Positions 1 through 11,703 of a stretch of 64,000 bases of DNA are shown here, one piece after another. Position numbers and translations under genes: made by a program. The notes under the pieces are model-generated. The model was not told the DNA's origin. It worked only from the letters and a program-made list of their open reading frames with translations, and made no database searches. How positions within the stretch are numbered: position 1 is the first letter of the stretch; each line of letters starts with the position of its first letter. Origin of the DNA: Actinernus sp. WN-2022 (lineage: Eukaryota > Cnidaria > Anthozoa > Actiniaria > Actinernidae); contig JAOWCC010001368.1 in NCBI GenBank assembly GCA_030867875.1, forward strand, positions 2,232,001 to 2,296,000, read 5' to 3'.

Positions 1-372
1 CCAGGCATTGTTTGAGATGGTGATAGAAAGGTATATCAAAGCAGGAGCAGTTCAGTATATGTGGGACTTCCAATGAGCTCACAGGTATTGAATATTTTAA
101 AATATAAATTAATATCAGTAAAACAATCTTGATATATCATTACATGAGCAATATTGTCCTTTTCTTTTAAATTTGTGGACAGACAGCTTAATGAATATAA
201 TTTAAGGGAGGGTTCATAATCTATTTAGTAGGGTGCTACATGTATGGACATGATTTTTTGGTAAGCCTATATTTTTATAGTCCCCCATTTTAGTCACAAT
301 ATTAGTTTTCCTGCCCCCTGAAATATTTTTCAAATTCAACCAAAATGATACTGCCAAAAAAATAGACCTCTC

Positions 373-1408
373 TTAACCCTTTACCTCCCAAGAGTGCCAT
401 ATGGCACTATTACTGGTTACTTGCTTTGAGGGTTTAAATCTGACTAAGTTCAAAGAGCAATGCCCTGAGATTCCCACACACCTTAATGTATAGACAAATG
501 AACCTATTGAACTGCATTAGGCATATTAAAAATGAATAATTTCATCTAAATCCTCCTTTCTTTGCATAAGGTAACTATAGTTGACATTATTTCACTGCAG
601 AAAAAGGGATTAAAATGACAGTTACAGAAAAAAAAAATATTCTCAGATTCTATATTTTCTCACAAAAATGCATATTTCACATAAAACTTAGAGTTTCATG
701 TTTGCACTAACCTCACTTTCTGTCTCCCAACACCTAAACTTGCCCAGAACCAAGCCATTCTGTCCACAAGCACTTCACAGCAAGCTAAATTCATCCATAA
801 TGACCGCAAAGCATGCAGGGAAATCCTACCAAACAGCGACATGGCCTTTCTCCCATCTTCATTCTTCAAAATATAGAAGAAGTCTAAAGCCATTTCGACC
901 TAATACCTTCATATTGGAATCAATGGCAAGTAAATGTTGTCCAATATTCCAAAAAAGCTATGATAGGTGGCTACAGACCTCCATTTAAAAAGCCCACGCT
1001 AAAGTGACAGAGGACGTCCTGGCCCATTCACGAGTGGAAAACGAGGCTCTTTCTCTATCACAATAGCTGGCACAGACTCGGTTCTTCGAGAAAGTGCTGA
1101 TTCAAGCTCTCATCAGACTTAATGATGTCCTCCAGCACTCTAAAAATGAAAAAAAAGGGCTTTGAAAAGCCTTAAATTCTGTATTCCCCCAAACAAACTT
1201 CCCTCCAGCTCCGTAGCAATGCGACGTCAATGTATCCAAAATGGCCAACAAAAAACTTTGAGCCCCCAGTATTATTGGTCAGATGAAAATTCCATGGTAA
1301 CAGTGACTACAGTTTTCTTAGGGGGGGGGGGGGGGGGGGGGAGGGTTTGTTGCAGTCTAGATTATGAGCCAAAAATCAGTTAAAACCCCATGGGAGGTAA
1401 AGGGTTAA
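373..1408. mobile_element. piggyBac-like non-autonomous element with TTAA ends
   Basis: The left end reads TTAACCCTTTACCTCCCA and the right end is its reverse complement, TGGGAGGTAAAGGGTTAA. The TTAA tetranucleotide at both borders and the CCCTTT terminus fit piggyBac-superfamily terminal repeats and target-site duplications. The interior, about 1 kb, has no transposase I can recognise and includes a 20-bp G run at 1321-1340. It lies in the possible intron of the gene ending at 2506. Confidence 0.6.
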
Positions 1409-1556
1409 AATCGGCATAGCCCCTATACAAAAAATTTAACCATCTCTTAATTATCATAATATGCAGTATAAAATAATATTAATTCTCATTAAAACTCATA
1501 ATTAATGAACTAATTTTTTGAATTTGAAAAGACATCATTGATATATACCATATTTC

Positions 1557-1713
1557 CTCAATTGAAGGGCCAGCTGTGTGCAACAAGAGCATAAGTGACT
1601 TCTGATCACGCCGTAAATTCTCCCTTAGAAAATAAAGAATTTGAAGGAGAATTTAGAATCTGATCAGAAGTCACTTATGCCCTTGTTGCACACAGCAGGC
1701 CCTTCAATTAAGC
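1557..1713. mobile_element. Foldback MITE (family A)
   Basis: Near-perfect inverted arms of about 70 bp flank a short centre. The left arm contains AATTGAAGGGCC and GTGTGCAACAAG; the right arm is the complement and ends GGCCCTTCAATTAAG. The words CATAAGTGACTTCTGATCA and GGAGAATTTAGAA recur in both arms. A diverged relative lies at 49118-49268. Confidence 0.75.
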
Positions 1714-2179
1714 ACCCACCCTTGTTAAGTGCCCCCTCGATTAAGCACCCCTTCTCCCTTCTCCAAAAATAAAAACAAGTACATTGAGACTAACAGAAGA
1801 TGGCATTACTTGTCTGCAGGTTTTATTATGAACTTCCATGTCCCTATAAGTGTAGCAATCCACACTGTAAAACACTTTACTGTCAAAGGTTGACAACTTT
1901 GATTTTATCACCTCAAAATTAAATATATCGCACAACTGAAAATCATTCCAAGTTCAAATCACATTTTTGTATTTATAAGCACAGATCCTCCCTCAATTAA
2001 GGGCCCCAACCACTTGACAAAATTTCAAATAATTGAGGAAATGTTATGGTCAAGCCCACTTGTAGCTTCAGTTTTTTTTATATACCATTTAATTATTCAA
2101 ATTAAAACAGGCCCTATACTTTCTCAAACCCCTAATCCCATCCCAACCTGCTTTTTCACATGTTGAAAACGTTTTTCAG

Positions 2180-2506
2180 GTTAAAAAAAGCACTGAGCAC
2201 TGGAAGAAAGTTCTTGAGCGAAAGGCTGCCTTACAACAAAGGAGAGAGTCTATTTCCTTTCAAGAGATAACAACTAATATGAGCCCTAGGAGAACTGCTA
2301 CGCACCACTGCCTTGTAGCATATGTCCAGAAATTTGGTGTAGCTACCTTTGTCAGAGTGTACACAAAACCTCAGTTACAGAAAATGTGTCAAGCATACAG
2401 CATGTATGGAGTTCCTTGCTTTGCCAAATCTAACAAGAACAAACTTGCAAGAGAGCTAATTCTGGTAATGAATGCCTGTGACTGTATGCCTCAGGATGTC
2501 AACTGA
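2180..2506 (+). CDS. Terminal exon of an uncharacterised small protein
   Basis: A polypyrimidine acceptor (TTTTTCAG) ends at 2179, and the frame is then open for 108 codons to a TGA at 2504-2506. The peptide begins with a Lys/Glu/Gln-rich helical stretch (roughly residues 1-30). It ends with a segment (TKPQLQKMCQAY through LARELILVM) whose helix-loop-helix spacing recalls SAP-like DNA-binding motifs; that is a weak inference. A possible first exon is 73-84: ATG AGC TCA CAG followed by the donor GTATTG, phase 0, which would give a protein of about 112 residues. The exon could instead continue a gene that begins outside the window, although the upstream frame closes at 13-15. The proposed intron holds a piggyBac-like element and a foldback. 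The gene converges on the minus-strand gene at 3090-4188. I do not recognise the family. Confidence 0.45.
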   Translation, partial: VKKSTEHWKKVLERKAALQQRRESISFQEITTNMSPRRTATHHCLVAYVQKFGVATFVRVYTKPQLQKMCQAYSMYGVPCFAKSNKNKLARELILVMNACDCMPQDVN

Positions 2507-3089
2507 GAGCTCAAGTGGACATAGATGATATATGGCAGAGGGTAGTGCTACATTTGTACATCTAACAAGACAAGTATAACAACTTCAAGGTATATATATC
2601 ATCATTAGAGTAGATTTTATATCATTGGCAATGAACGCTAGACAGTGCACTTGTTCATGTAATATATAAAATCTGCTCTTACTAAAGGAACTGAATAACA
2701 GTAATTAATATATATGGGTACTATAGTTAGAATTGTACATTCAATTGTACACATTTACAACTTTTAGAGGGTGGGAGGCACCAAAAAAAGTGTTAATTAA
2801 TATTATTTAGTCTTAAAGAGCTACAGAAATGTTATGCCCAATTTCAATATCTTCATCTAGTTTAATCTAACTTGCAGAATGATATAAAAATGATTACCTT
2901 GGGTGCCAACGGTACCGTGTCTTACATGGACTTTTTAGAGCCAGTCATTTGGTGATCCCATAATTATAAATCACTCATATCCTCAGGTACATCATCTTTT
3001 TCTACCTTATCCATAATTCCTTGCAGGTCAAAATGATCACCCTCCTCCATTTCAATCATCTCAGCAGCCAGCTTTTCTTGTCCTAGCTC
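2507..3089. other. Intergenic gap between convergent genes
   Basis: AT-rich sequence between the stop of the plus-strand exon and the stop of the minus-strand gene. I see no coding potential, RNA gene or clear repeat here; it presumably holds both 3' UTRs. Confidence 0.5.
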
Positions 3090-4188
3090 TCATGCAGCAT
3101 TTTGTCTTTTGGACTTTTCTGCTGCAATTTTACATAGCAGCTGTTCCCTTGACATGAAGCGGTGGTTACACTTTGCAGCCATGTAATTCAGCTCTCCATG
3201 TTTCATTTTCTTTATGCGGTTACGATCTAATACTTCCTTCAGCTTTTGACAAGTTGAACAGCATCTTCCCCCAGAATTTGTAAAAACCTGGCAGTCAGGG
3301 GAAAATGACCTTTCTTCCTTTAACCCATTGGCCTCAACTGTGTAGTGAATTAAACTCTGTATTGATGAATTATAGAACTGATCATTATTGACAGTCATTT
3401 TGAATCCACTGCAAATGTTAGAGTTATCAAGGAATGACATCAGAAATTTAACTTGCTCATATATCCCCATCCCAACAATGTGCCTTTTGAAAACATCATT
3501 CAGAAAAGAATCAGGCACAGCTCTCTGATGGTATAGTACTTTGATGTATGTCTCCATCTTTACCGGGTTCACTTTAAGGATGATCTCAACATTAACGCGT
3601 TGCCCATTGTAACGTTCAGACTTCACCTGAATGCAGCTTACAGAATCATTGTCTATCATAGCTTTCCAGTCGTTTTTTTGAGCGATGGAAGTGATATCTC
3701 TTCTAAAAGTAGACCATTCATTCATGAAGGCTTCCTCACTCACCTCCATCGCATCCCTCTGTGGACTTCTTTCTCTTAAATTAATGAATCCTATCAAAAA
3801 TTTCTTGGCCACTCTCCTCTTGGAAACTTTTACTCCATTAGGGCCACACACCTCCAGTACAGCTCGAGTTAAAATGTTACAGCTAATCACATCTTCTTCA
3901 TTGACGACTATATTGTCTTTGTCTTCAACAGACTGATTTAAAATGTGATCTCTGAAAGTAAAGGATCCCTCGCTAATCTCATAATGGCATAGTATCCTAG
4001 AACAAATCGAAAGTATTATATTTGTCAGTTTGAACGATGGTACGGTCATCAATTATATAATTTACGTGAACTTTTACTTACCACGCTTTAACGGAAGAGT
4101 AGAAAATAATATCAGCTCGTCGATACCTCTTTCTCGATGCCGATACTTCAGAATCTGCTGGTTGTTTTCGCTTTAAAGTGGATATCAT
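3090..4188 (-). CDS. Uncharacterised two-exon protein with basic N-terminus and Cys cluster
   Basis: Exon 1 runs 4188-4082 and starts at ATG ATA TCC; it ends GCGTG before the donor GTAAGT. Exon 2 runs 3996-3090 after the acceptor TTTGTTCTAG. The frames join (107+907 nt) to give 337 residues ending in TGA. The N-terminus is rich in Lys/Arg (KRKQ, SRKRYRR), which suggests nuclear import. The centre is mixed alpha/beta-like with no motif I can name. The C-terminal third holds a cysteine cluster (a Cys, then CC-x2-C) followed by a Lys/Arg-rich helical tail. That layout recalls linkers in transposase-derived cnidarian proteins such as P-element/THAP relatives, but I cannot assign it. It overlaps no repeat and shares a divergent promoter with a possible plus-strand start at 4357. 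Confidence 0.6.
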
Positions 4189-4367
4189 TACGGAGCCGAT
4201 GCTTCAAAGTTTTTAAAAATCATCCCGTTCCTCAACCTCATCCCCAGGGTCTTCTCGGTCAAATCCAAGATGGCGGCATCTTGGACCCTGGTCTGAAAAC
4301 TCGCTAAAATCGCTTCATATCACCCCTGTTACCACACAGACAGCAAGTAATACACTATGGAGGCAAG
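4189..4367. promoter_or_regulatory. Candidate bidirectional promoter with palindromic YY1 site
   Basis: At 4267-4286 the palindrome CCAAGATGGCGGCATCTTGG contains the YY1-type core AAGATGGCGGC on one strand and a close mirror on the other. It lies about 80-100 bp upstream of the minus-strand ATG at 4188. On the plus strand an ATG at 4357-4359 is followed by three codons and a consensus donor (GCAAG|GTAAGG), so a plus-strand first exon may also start here. Its downstream exons, if any, are not visible, and a LINE begins near 4990. Confidence 0.45.
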
Positions 4368-4401
4368 GTAAGGCATTTTATTCATTAATTCTTTCGTATT
4401 T

Positions 4402-4985
4402 CTAGCTCGTTGAAATCCCCATACAAGCGCTGTAAGTATTAGCTAGATATTTAGAGCTTGGGCTGCCTGTGGTTGACCCGAAAAGAATTGAGCAATTTCC
4501 TAAAATCATTTTGAGGGCTTCGGTGTTTAACTTGCGGAAACAGGTCTCTCTCTGGTTTCGAAGGGCTTTCACACAGTGATTTCGCCGAGATGATCGGTCA
4601 AAGTGTATACTCGCACGAAATTTGACAACACAGCCGCCGTGATAATAATTTCCCATTGAAACGAGCTGTAATTCGTTGACTGTTCTCTCTTGAACTGGTT
4701 CTCTGCTACTGCCAGCAACGAGATTGCCTGCTAGCAGATCTCTCTCTGTCTCTCTCTCTGTCTGCAAGTAAAAATAAAAAACCGAGGAGAGAAATCTCGC
4801 TTTCATAATTGTTAGTATTACCCGGAGAGAGTGTTCTCTGTTTATAGCAGCGACGACGGGTGAGCGGTAAATGTTATAGTACAGCCAAGTACTGCTGTAT
4901 AACAATTTGTTGACTTCACATTCAACTTGTAAGGTACTATTAGTTTCATCAAGGTCATCCATGTTCAAATCAAAATTATCATGTC
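4402..4985. repeat. Dispersed repeat sequence, no gene
   Basis: A long minus-strand open frame (4402-4968) has no recognisable domain. The stretch contains the word GGGCTGCCTGTGGT that recurs at 14079-14094, 19976 and 20458, plus a CTCT microsatellite (4738-4765). I read it as repeat-derived rather than a gene. Confidence 0.4.
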
Positions 4986-4989
4986 ACCA

Positions 4990-7040
4990 ACATAAAGAAT
5001 ACACTTAGTTCGTGAGGTTCCCGCCGTGAACAAGGGGTCAATTAATAATAAATATATTGATAACCCACAAGATATTGCTAATACCTTTAATATTTTTTTT
5101 GTCAATGTAGGTAAAACAACTGAGAAAGATATTTCAAAAAGTAAACATAGCCCATCTTATTATCTTCATGGGAATTATCCACAATCTATCTTCCTAACTC
5201 CAGTTACTCCTCTAGAAATTTCAACTATTATCTCTCAATTAAACAATAGTAAGTATGTTGGCCCAAACAGTATACCTATAAATTTACTGAAAATTCTTAA
5301 TAATCATATATTAATTTCTGAATTACTAGCCTTATTAATGAATGACTCATTTAACTCTGGAGTTTTCCCCAAAAAACTTAAAATTGCCAGAGTTACTCCC
5401 ATATTTAAAAAAGGTTCCAGATTGGAAAAAGATAATTATAGGCCAATATCTGTTTGAAAAGTTAATGTATCAACGATTGTATAACTATCTTGAAAAATAT
5501 AATATCCTATACCATCTGCAATTTGGTTTTAGGGCGAAAATGTCAACCTCACATGCCCTTATGAGCATTTCTGAATTAATACGTAAGTCAATTGATAGTC
5601 AAGAATTTGGTTGTGGGATTTTCATAGACCTTAAAAAAGCCTTTGATACGGTAAATCATTCAATTCTACTTTCTAAACTACACCATTATGGCATCAGGGG
5701 TATTGCAAATGATTGGTTTAAGTCCTACCTCTCTGAGAGAGAGCAATTTGTCAGTCTACATGGCCAAAATTCTGCCACAGTACCAGTTACATGTGGAGTC
5801 CCTCATACTCGGTACTTGGACCCTTATTGTTTATTTTGTATATTAATGATCTACCTAAACATCTAGCTTATTAAAATTCCATTTGTTTGCCGACGACACA
5901 AGTATTTATCATTCCTCAAAAAACCTCATAAACCTTGAAAGCTTGATTAATAGAGAACTCAACTGAAACAGTTGCAGATTGGATGAGAGCAAATAGGTTA
6001 GCTCTAAGTATACAAAAAACTAATTTTATTTCATTTCATTCTAATCAGAATAAACCTATTCAATCTTTTAATATTAAGATTGAGGATACTAATATTAGTC
6101 AAGTAAATTCAGTTAAATATCTTGGTGTTTCATTTGACTCGACTGACCTTAACTGGAAACCTCACATAAGTCAACTGTGTTTAAAATTGTCTAAAACTGT
6201 TGGAGTTCTATCCAAGATTAGACATTTTGTTAATACAGATGTGTTGGTTATGTTATATAATGCACTAATTTATCCATTTCTTAATTACGGCATTCAAGCC
6301 TGGGGTCTGACCTACCCTAGTTATTTAAATCCGATTTCTATAATTCGAAAAAAATGTGTCAGGATTATAACTTTTTCAGAACCACGCTCACACTCTGAAC
6401 CTATTTTAAAATCACTAAATCTGCTTAAATTTACTGATATCGTTACTCTCCAAATTTCTTGCTTTGTATTTCAATGGACTCGTCATTTAACTCCTATTTG
6501 TTTTCAAAATACTTTTAAATATGTCTCCTGTGTACACTCCTATAGTACCCGTCAATCTAATAAGAAGCTTCTATATTTGGAATCTGTTACAACGACTCAA
6601 TATGGATTACGATCGCTTAAAATTATTGGACCTAAAACATGGAATTCACTTCCTTTGAACATTAGAGATGTAAACTCTCTCTCCTCTTTCCGTAACCTTC
6701 TCTTCAGTCATTTAATAGATAACGATACTCACACTAACTGATTATATGTACGTGTTATTTTCCTACTAGAGAAATACTATTTTATAAAAATAAAAAAAAC
6801 TGTGTATAAACGTGATCGCATTCTCTTTTTTTTATTTTTTTTATTTAGCTTAAAAGGGTCATCCTCTCGATTAGCTCTGCTATTTAGGGCGGCCCTTACT
6901 CAATTGTGTACTTATATTTGTAAACTAACTTGTTCAAATCTGTAGTAAATGTTATTTATCATTAATATTTGTATTAGTATAATTTTGCTATTTTGTACAC
7001 ATGAGTTAAATAATAAAATGATGATGATGAAATGATGAAA
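4990..7040 (+). mobile_element. Degenerate non-LTR retrotransposon (CR1/L2/Jockey-like), 5'-truncated
   Basis: Reverse-transcriptase sequence is spread over all three frames. The region from about 5026 carries RT motifs around ARVTPIFKKGS and NYRPISV. From 5456 the frame shifts to a stretch with GFRAKMSTSHAL and FIDLKKAFDTVNHSIL. The catalytic FADD box follows in the third frame at 5886-5897. The last segment, 5983-6741, holds VNSVKYLGV and the C-terminal WNSLP block typical of these LINEs. At least two frameshifts and a stop make it a pseudogene. The 3' end has a short ATGATGATG tail at about 7018-7037, as in CR1/L2 elements. No ORF1 or endonuclease is present. Confidence 0.85.
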
Positions 7041-7194
7041 GTCCCGGGTATAAACAATAACACAAGCACGCTAAGCACTGTGGGTGAGACGGCCCTGTTT
7101 CTGTATGCCTCTGAAGTTCACAATTATAACACTAGGTACTCCTCTTCCTCTTCTCTCATTATAACAACAGTCATACTTTTTAAAACCCTGTAAA

Positions 7195-8250
7195 GATACA
7201 ATCAAGCCTATTCGTTTACTGCTCTGTCGATCTTGAGCAAGCTAAGTTGTCGGTTGAACGCTGCGTTGGCGACATTGACTACTGGATGAGCACAAACTTC
7301 CTTAAATTGAATCAAGACAAAACTGAACTCAGTCATAGTTATCAGCTCTAGATATCGTCCTAGACCAGATCTTTAGCACATACTAGTTGGTAATGAGCGC
7401 ATTGCACCTCGGACATCTACGCGAAATCTAGGAGTAATTATGGATCATTCTGTCAGCATGGAGGAACACGTAAAGAAGATTTGTAAGGCTTCGTTCTATC
7501 ATCTAAGAAATATTGCGAAGATTCGCAAATATCTAAATCAAGGCACTGCTGAAATTCTAATTCATGCTTTTATTGGTTCTAAACTGGACCATTGTAATTA
7601 TCTTTTATATGGTATCCCTAAGTACTCAATAAGTAAATTACAGTCTGTCCAGAATGCGGCAGCTCGTATCGTAACGCTTACTAAGAAATACGACCATATT
7701 TCTCCTGTAATGATCCATCTACATTGGCTACCCGTAGAGTTTCGTATTATTTTTAAGCTATTGTTATTAGTGTACAAAGCTCTTAACGGGATGGCGCCCT
7801 CCTATGTTACCGAACTATTGAGTTATCGCAAATATTCACGATCGCTGCGTTCCAGCAATAAAGAACTTTTGAGTATCCCGACAAGCAAACTTAAATCATA
7901 TGGTGATAGATCATTTTCTGTAGCTGCACCGAGACTGTGGAACGACTTACCACTGGAACTTAGGAAGTCGTCATCGATTTTACTTTTTAAAAAGACCCTC
8001 AAGACATACCTATTCAAAGCAGCATATAATCTATAATCTATAGTCTGTATATGTATATATATATATATTATTTTATCATATAAAATATATATATATATAT
8101 ATTTAGAATTTTTAGAATTTTATTCCGCGTATTATGTAATTTTTATATAGTTGTAATTGTTAGCCATAATGTATTTTTTTAACTTACTCTTGTAAAGCGC
8201 TTAGGGCAATTAATGATTCAGCGCTATATAAATAGTTATTATTATTATTA
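7195..8250 (+). mobile_element. Second LINE fragment (3' part of RT, CR1/L2-like)
   Basis: An open segment at 7440-8036 encodes the RT C-terminal region, including HLRNIAKIRKYL, KLDHCNYLLYGIP, QNAAARIV, HWLPVEFRI, VYKALNGMAPSYV and RLWNDLPLELR. Upstream, from about 7195, the same protein can be followed through one or more breaks (WMSTNFLKLNQDKTEL). Downstream a (TA)n tract and the 3' signature GCGCTATATAAAT followed by (ATT)n end the copy near 8250. It differs clearly from the LINE at 4990-7040, so it is a separate family member inserted nearby. Confidence 0.85.
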
Positions 8251-8887
8251 TTTATTTATTCCTCCCCTCATTAACTTTCAACATGGTAGTGGTTAACTCG
8301 AAATATTTCGCTCCTTTGACCACTACACACTATCATCTAAAGATTGTAATTATTATCTCCTATTTATTTTTCTCTTTCTTATGGCTTGTTATATTCAACC
8401 AATAATTGTAACATATAAGAAAGTGTGAATACTTGAACTAAAAGCACCGTCAAGCTTTGTAGGAGCTAAAATATCCATTTGAAGTTTAATTTAATTTTTT
8501 TAATATACTTCAGGCCCCGTCAAATAAAAAAGGGGAAAATAATAGTGAATCGAAATTCGGTTTTCGCGTAAAGCCTGCCTTGTCTCTACCTGTCAACAAC
8601 TTAGGCAAACAAGCTCAGATTAAGGTGCATCACGCGAATATTCGCTTTACTGTGGTTAGAGAGTTTATCAGGCATACCTTTAGACTTAACTGATATCTAC
8701 ACATTCTCCAAAAAAATCGACTTCTACGGCGTTTTAAAACTTTTGTCCATGGATTCATCAAAGTTTAATATTCGGTCAGATGAACCTAGTACGAGCTTGG
8801 AAATAAAGAAAACTTATGCAAAGGCCGTCAGTGGAGAGATATCTCTGCTTTCTTACAGAAATATCTGCTTCATCAGTAGCTATATAC
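8251..8887. other. Unassigned AT-rich spacer
   Basis: No gene, domain or repeat structure that I can support. Short open frames here lack recognisable features. Confidence 0.4.
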
Positions 8888-9729
8888 CAGTCAATTCCAA
8901 ACCCGTGCATCCCACCCCCGGGCAACCCCCGGGCATTTGATCAGAGGCTTGCTCCCTAGGGTGGGGAATTTGACGAGTATCTAGGCCCTTAGGGGCGGGC
9001 ATTTGACAAACAGTGGGGGTAGGGGGTGGGGCATTTGATCGGTGTTTAAAAAGATACATCTCTGTCTACAAATTCGCATCGCTCGCGTCGAAATGGCGAA
9101 CGTACGTGTCTTCGAGGACTTCTAGGATAAGGATTGCGCATTTGTAGAGGCCTGGTTTGAAAGAGTGATAAATAGTTATGTTTAAACTTATAAACTATGT
9201 TGTTTTGCTTTGCTTCGTGAACTTTGTCCGACTGCGTGATATTATTAATCAGTTAATAACAGGCCGCCCAGCTGCTGAGTTGGTCGAACGCTGTTACATA
9301 CTTTATATACCAACAACATAAGTTAACATATTCAATTTCAAACCATTGCGTTTATTATAAAGTACATAACGGAAACCAATCGAGCCGGTAGAAATGATTG
9401 TTCTTATCCCTGGCCGGTTGAAGGTGGTTTTCACCATCGGTGTTTCCTGTGAATTGCTCGAGTCAGAGTTTGTCAATAAAACAATTATTTCATTTATTTG
9501 TCAATAGTCTTTGCCTTCACTTTGCCGAAAAATTTTGGAAAATTTCTGAGCCGGTCCCCGATGGTGGGGCATTTGAACAGCCTGGATGAAAAACTGGTGG
9601 GGTATTTGAACAGTTTTTCTGCCTTGGTAGTGGGGCATTTCATCGAAGTTTTTTCAAAATGTTCAAATGCCCGGGGGTGGCCCGGGGGGGGGGGGGGGGG
9701 GGGGTCATGCACTGGTTTGGAATTGACTG
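8888..9729. mobile_element. TIR element with CAGTCAATTCCAAAC ends
   Basis: The left end CAGTCAATTCCAAACC and the right end GGTTTGGAATTGACTG are inverted. Just inside them CCCCGGGCATTTGA is mirrored by TCAAATGCCCGGGGG. The interior repeats the word GGGGCATTTGA on one strand near both ends. A run of about 18 G (9685-9702) lies in the right TIR. Length is about 842 bp, with no transposase. A 4-bp ATAC on each side may be a target duplication. Confidence 0.7.
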
Positions 9730-9829
9730 ATACATTATGCAGGCTATCTATATTGCTCGCCGCATAGAATTTATACTATGGGTATATTTTTCTTATGCCT
9801 TTTCATAAATCATTTTGAAACATTCGGCG

Positions 9830-10531
9830 CCTGATAACGGCCCTGTATAAAGCGGTCACCCTGTGTATAGCGGTCACCCTGTGTATAGCGGTCACCCTGT
9901 GTATAGCGGTCACCCTGTGTATAGCGGTCACCCTGTGTATAGCGGTCGCCGAACAACCTCCCAAAAACCGCTCCTTGTATTTACTGTAAACTTGACCTGT
10001 GTTAAGCGGTCACCTCTATATAGCGGACGCGGTCACCCATATCGTCACTGAATTGTATTATTTTTCACCTGTATAAAACGGTCACCAAATTGGAGTACAA
10101 TGTCGGCTTTTCCTCAAACCGGCATTAGCAAATCGTGTCAAGCTTCATTCAACAGCTCATTAAATTGTATTTTGTTCCATGTTTATTTTGTCAGCTGTTG
10201 TGTGGTCCCTGATAGTGCTGCGCGTCAAATTCCTCATCTATCAGCTTCCAATGCAGCCACTCGCAGGAGAAATTATCACCTTCAAAGAACTTCAAGACCA
10301 AAGCCGCCTCCACTGTTAACTCGCATCCTTCATAACCACTTTCCACAGTTTGTTGACCTCTTTTAAAAACTTCGTTAACCATGTAGCCGCTGTTAATTGT
10401 TATTGTCAATAAAAATGTAAATTGAGTCGATTATTCCGCATTGCAAACTAATTATTAACTCCCAGTAGGCTTAATAAAGGAAACATGTATATAGCGGTCG
10501 TGAACCCTGCATATACAGGTTTGACTGTACA
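9830..10531. mobile_element. Pogo/Tigger-like element remnant with 18-bp minisatellite
   Basis: The right end CAGGTTTGACTGTA at about 10518 resembles the TA-flanked CAGTCAAACCTG terminus of widespread pogo/Tigger-type elements. The left part (about 9842-9951) is an 18-bp tandem repeat, GCGGTCACCCTGTGTATA, in roughly six copies derived from the same sub-terminal word. A minus-strand frame at 10191-10409 could be a transposase C-terminal remnant, but I cannot demonstrate motifs. The left terminus is not intact. Confidence 0.45.
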
Positions 10532-11011
10532 CGTGGTAAGACTGGTGGTATCGGATGACACCCTACTTAAACTCATCAGCTCCGGATTCGAGTCGCAAGC
10601 CACAAAACGTTTCTCTCCGCCATCCCATTACGCCAGCCCTATAGAAATTGTATCATTATTTACCTACTTTTTATAGTTACGCATGCGCAGAAATTTTGCT
10701 GCATGAAACAAAAAAAACAAGAGCCCATCTGGGCTTTCACTCGGGCCACATGAGATTGAAGATGAAATACACTTTCATTTGAAATCCTCTTAGTAATAAC
10801 CAAAGAGAAGAATTATTAGCTGAATTTAGCAGTCTTTAGGAGTGGCCGATAGCGCGGTGACTTTCGTTCTCTGCTCCCCTAGTATATATGTAATTTAATA
10901 GTTTTGTTTTTCTCGTATGTTGACCTTTAAATTTAAACACTACTTATTCGTTTAACACACTGCATTTGAGCAGGCATATATTCATTGTTTTGAACCCGAG
11001 AATTAACCGTA

Positions 11012-11383
11012 CTACCGTACTTCATGGTCTCTTTCTTTAGTAGTGGGTTGTCGGTCAGGTGATTGTAAACTCTCGTCATTTAGCATAGAAAATGTATTCT
11101 GATGAATAGGGATCGGGTTGTCATGTAAGAAAGATGGCTCTTGAACAAACTGATAAGCTTCAGTAGGTTGGGTAGTTTCGGAACACTGGAGACCTTGGTC
11201 TTTCATTGTCTTCTTTTTTGTATTCTTGATTTTTTTTTTTAAAGTTTGAAAGTCGGATCGAAGCTTTATTATATCCGCTTTCAACTCGCCATTTTCAACT
11301 TCTAGGTCAATAATATATTCGTGATGACAGCATTTTGATTTCGGTCTTGTATATATTATTGCGTTCGACGAAGGAGAACGCAT
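11012..11383 (-). CDS. Uncharacterised ORF with short coiled coil
   Basis: This 123-codon open frame has a heptad-like, charged segment (about residues 26-60, including LEVENGELKADIIKLRSDF then a Lys-rich run) followed by a Ser/Thr/Pro/Gln-rich tail. Its Met is not supported by a clear promoter or splice site. It could be the last exon of the decayed coding cluster upstream on the same strand (12854-13920). I do not recognise the family. Confidence 0.3.
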   Translation of the reverse strand: MRSPSSNAIIYTRPKSKCCHHEYIIDLEVENGELKADIIKLRSDFQTLKKKIKNTKKKTMKDQGLQCSETTQPTEAYQFVQEPSFLHDNPIPIHQNTFSMLNDESLQSPDRQPTTKERDHEVR

Positions 11384-11703
11384 ACTAATCTTGCAGTGGA
11401 CTCCCTGTGGTCATGTGTGGGCTACCTGTGCTTCCCCAGGCGAAAGAAATCGAGATTCGTGTATGTCCTCATGTGTGTTTGTACTTTTTAGAATAAATTA
11501 TCTCGGCCGGGGAACTGGTAACCACACGTACACGATGCGATCGAGCGGCCATTTTGGTGAATGCCAGCATGGCTTCTGTTTTGTTTCGCGATCGGTTAGA
11601 TTACTTGCCTTATTTCCGACAATCCAATGCAATGATGTTTCAAAGGTTCGCAAGTACAATTGAGCAAAGCCTGAGGAAAGTGTGTAGTACATCTGGAGGA
11701 CCT

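Noticed and set aside
698..988. 96-codon plus-strand frame inside the piggyBac-like element
   Set aside because: No DDE-transposase motif or similarity that I can recognise; it is likely chance.
4402..4968. 188-codon minus-strand frame
   Set aside because: Its composition is unlike a folded protein, it contains a simple CTCT repeat, and it shares words with dispersed repeats.
5026..6741. Treating the three RT segments as one functional enzyme gene
   Set aside because: The catalytic motifs lie in three different frames separated by stops, so the copy is dead.
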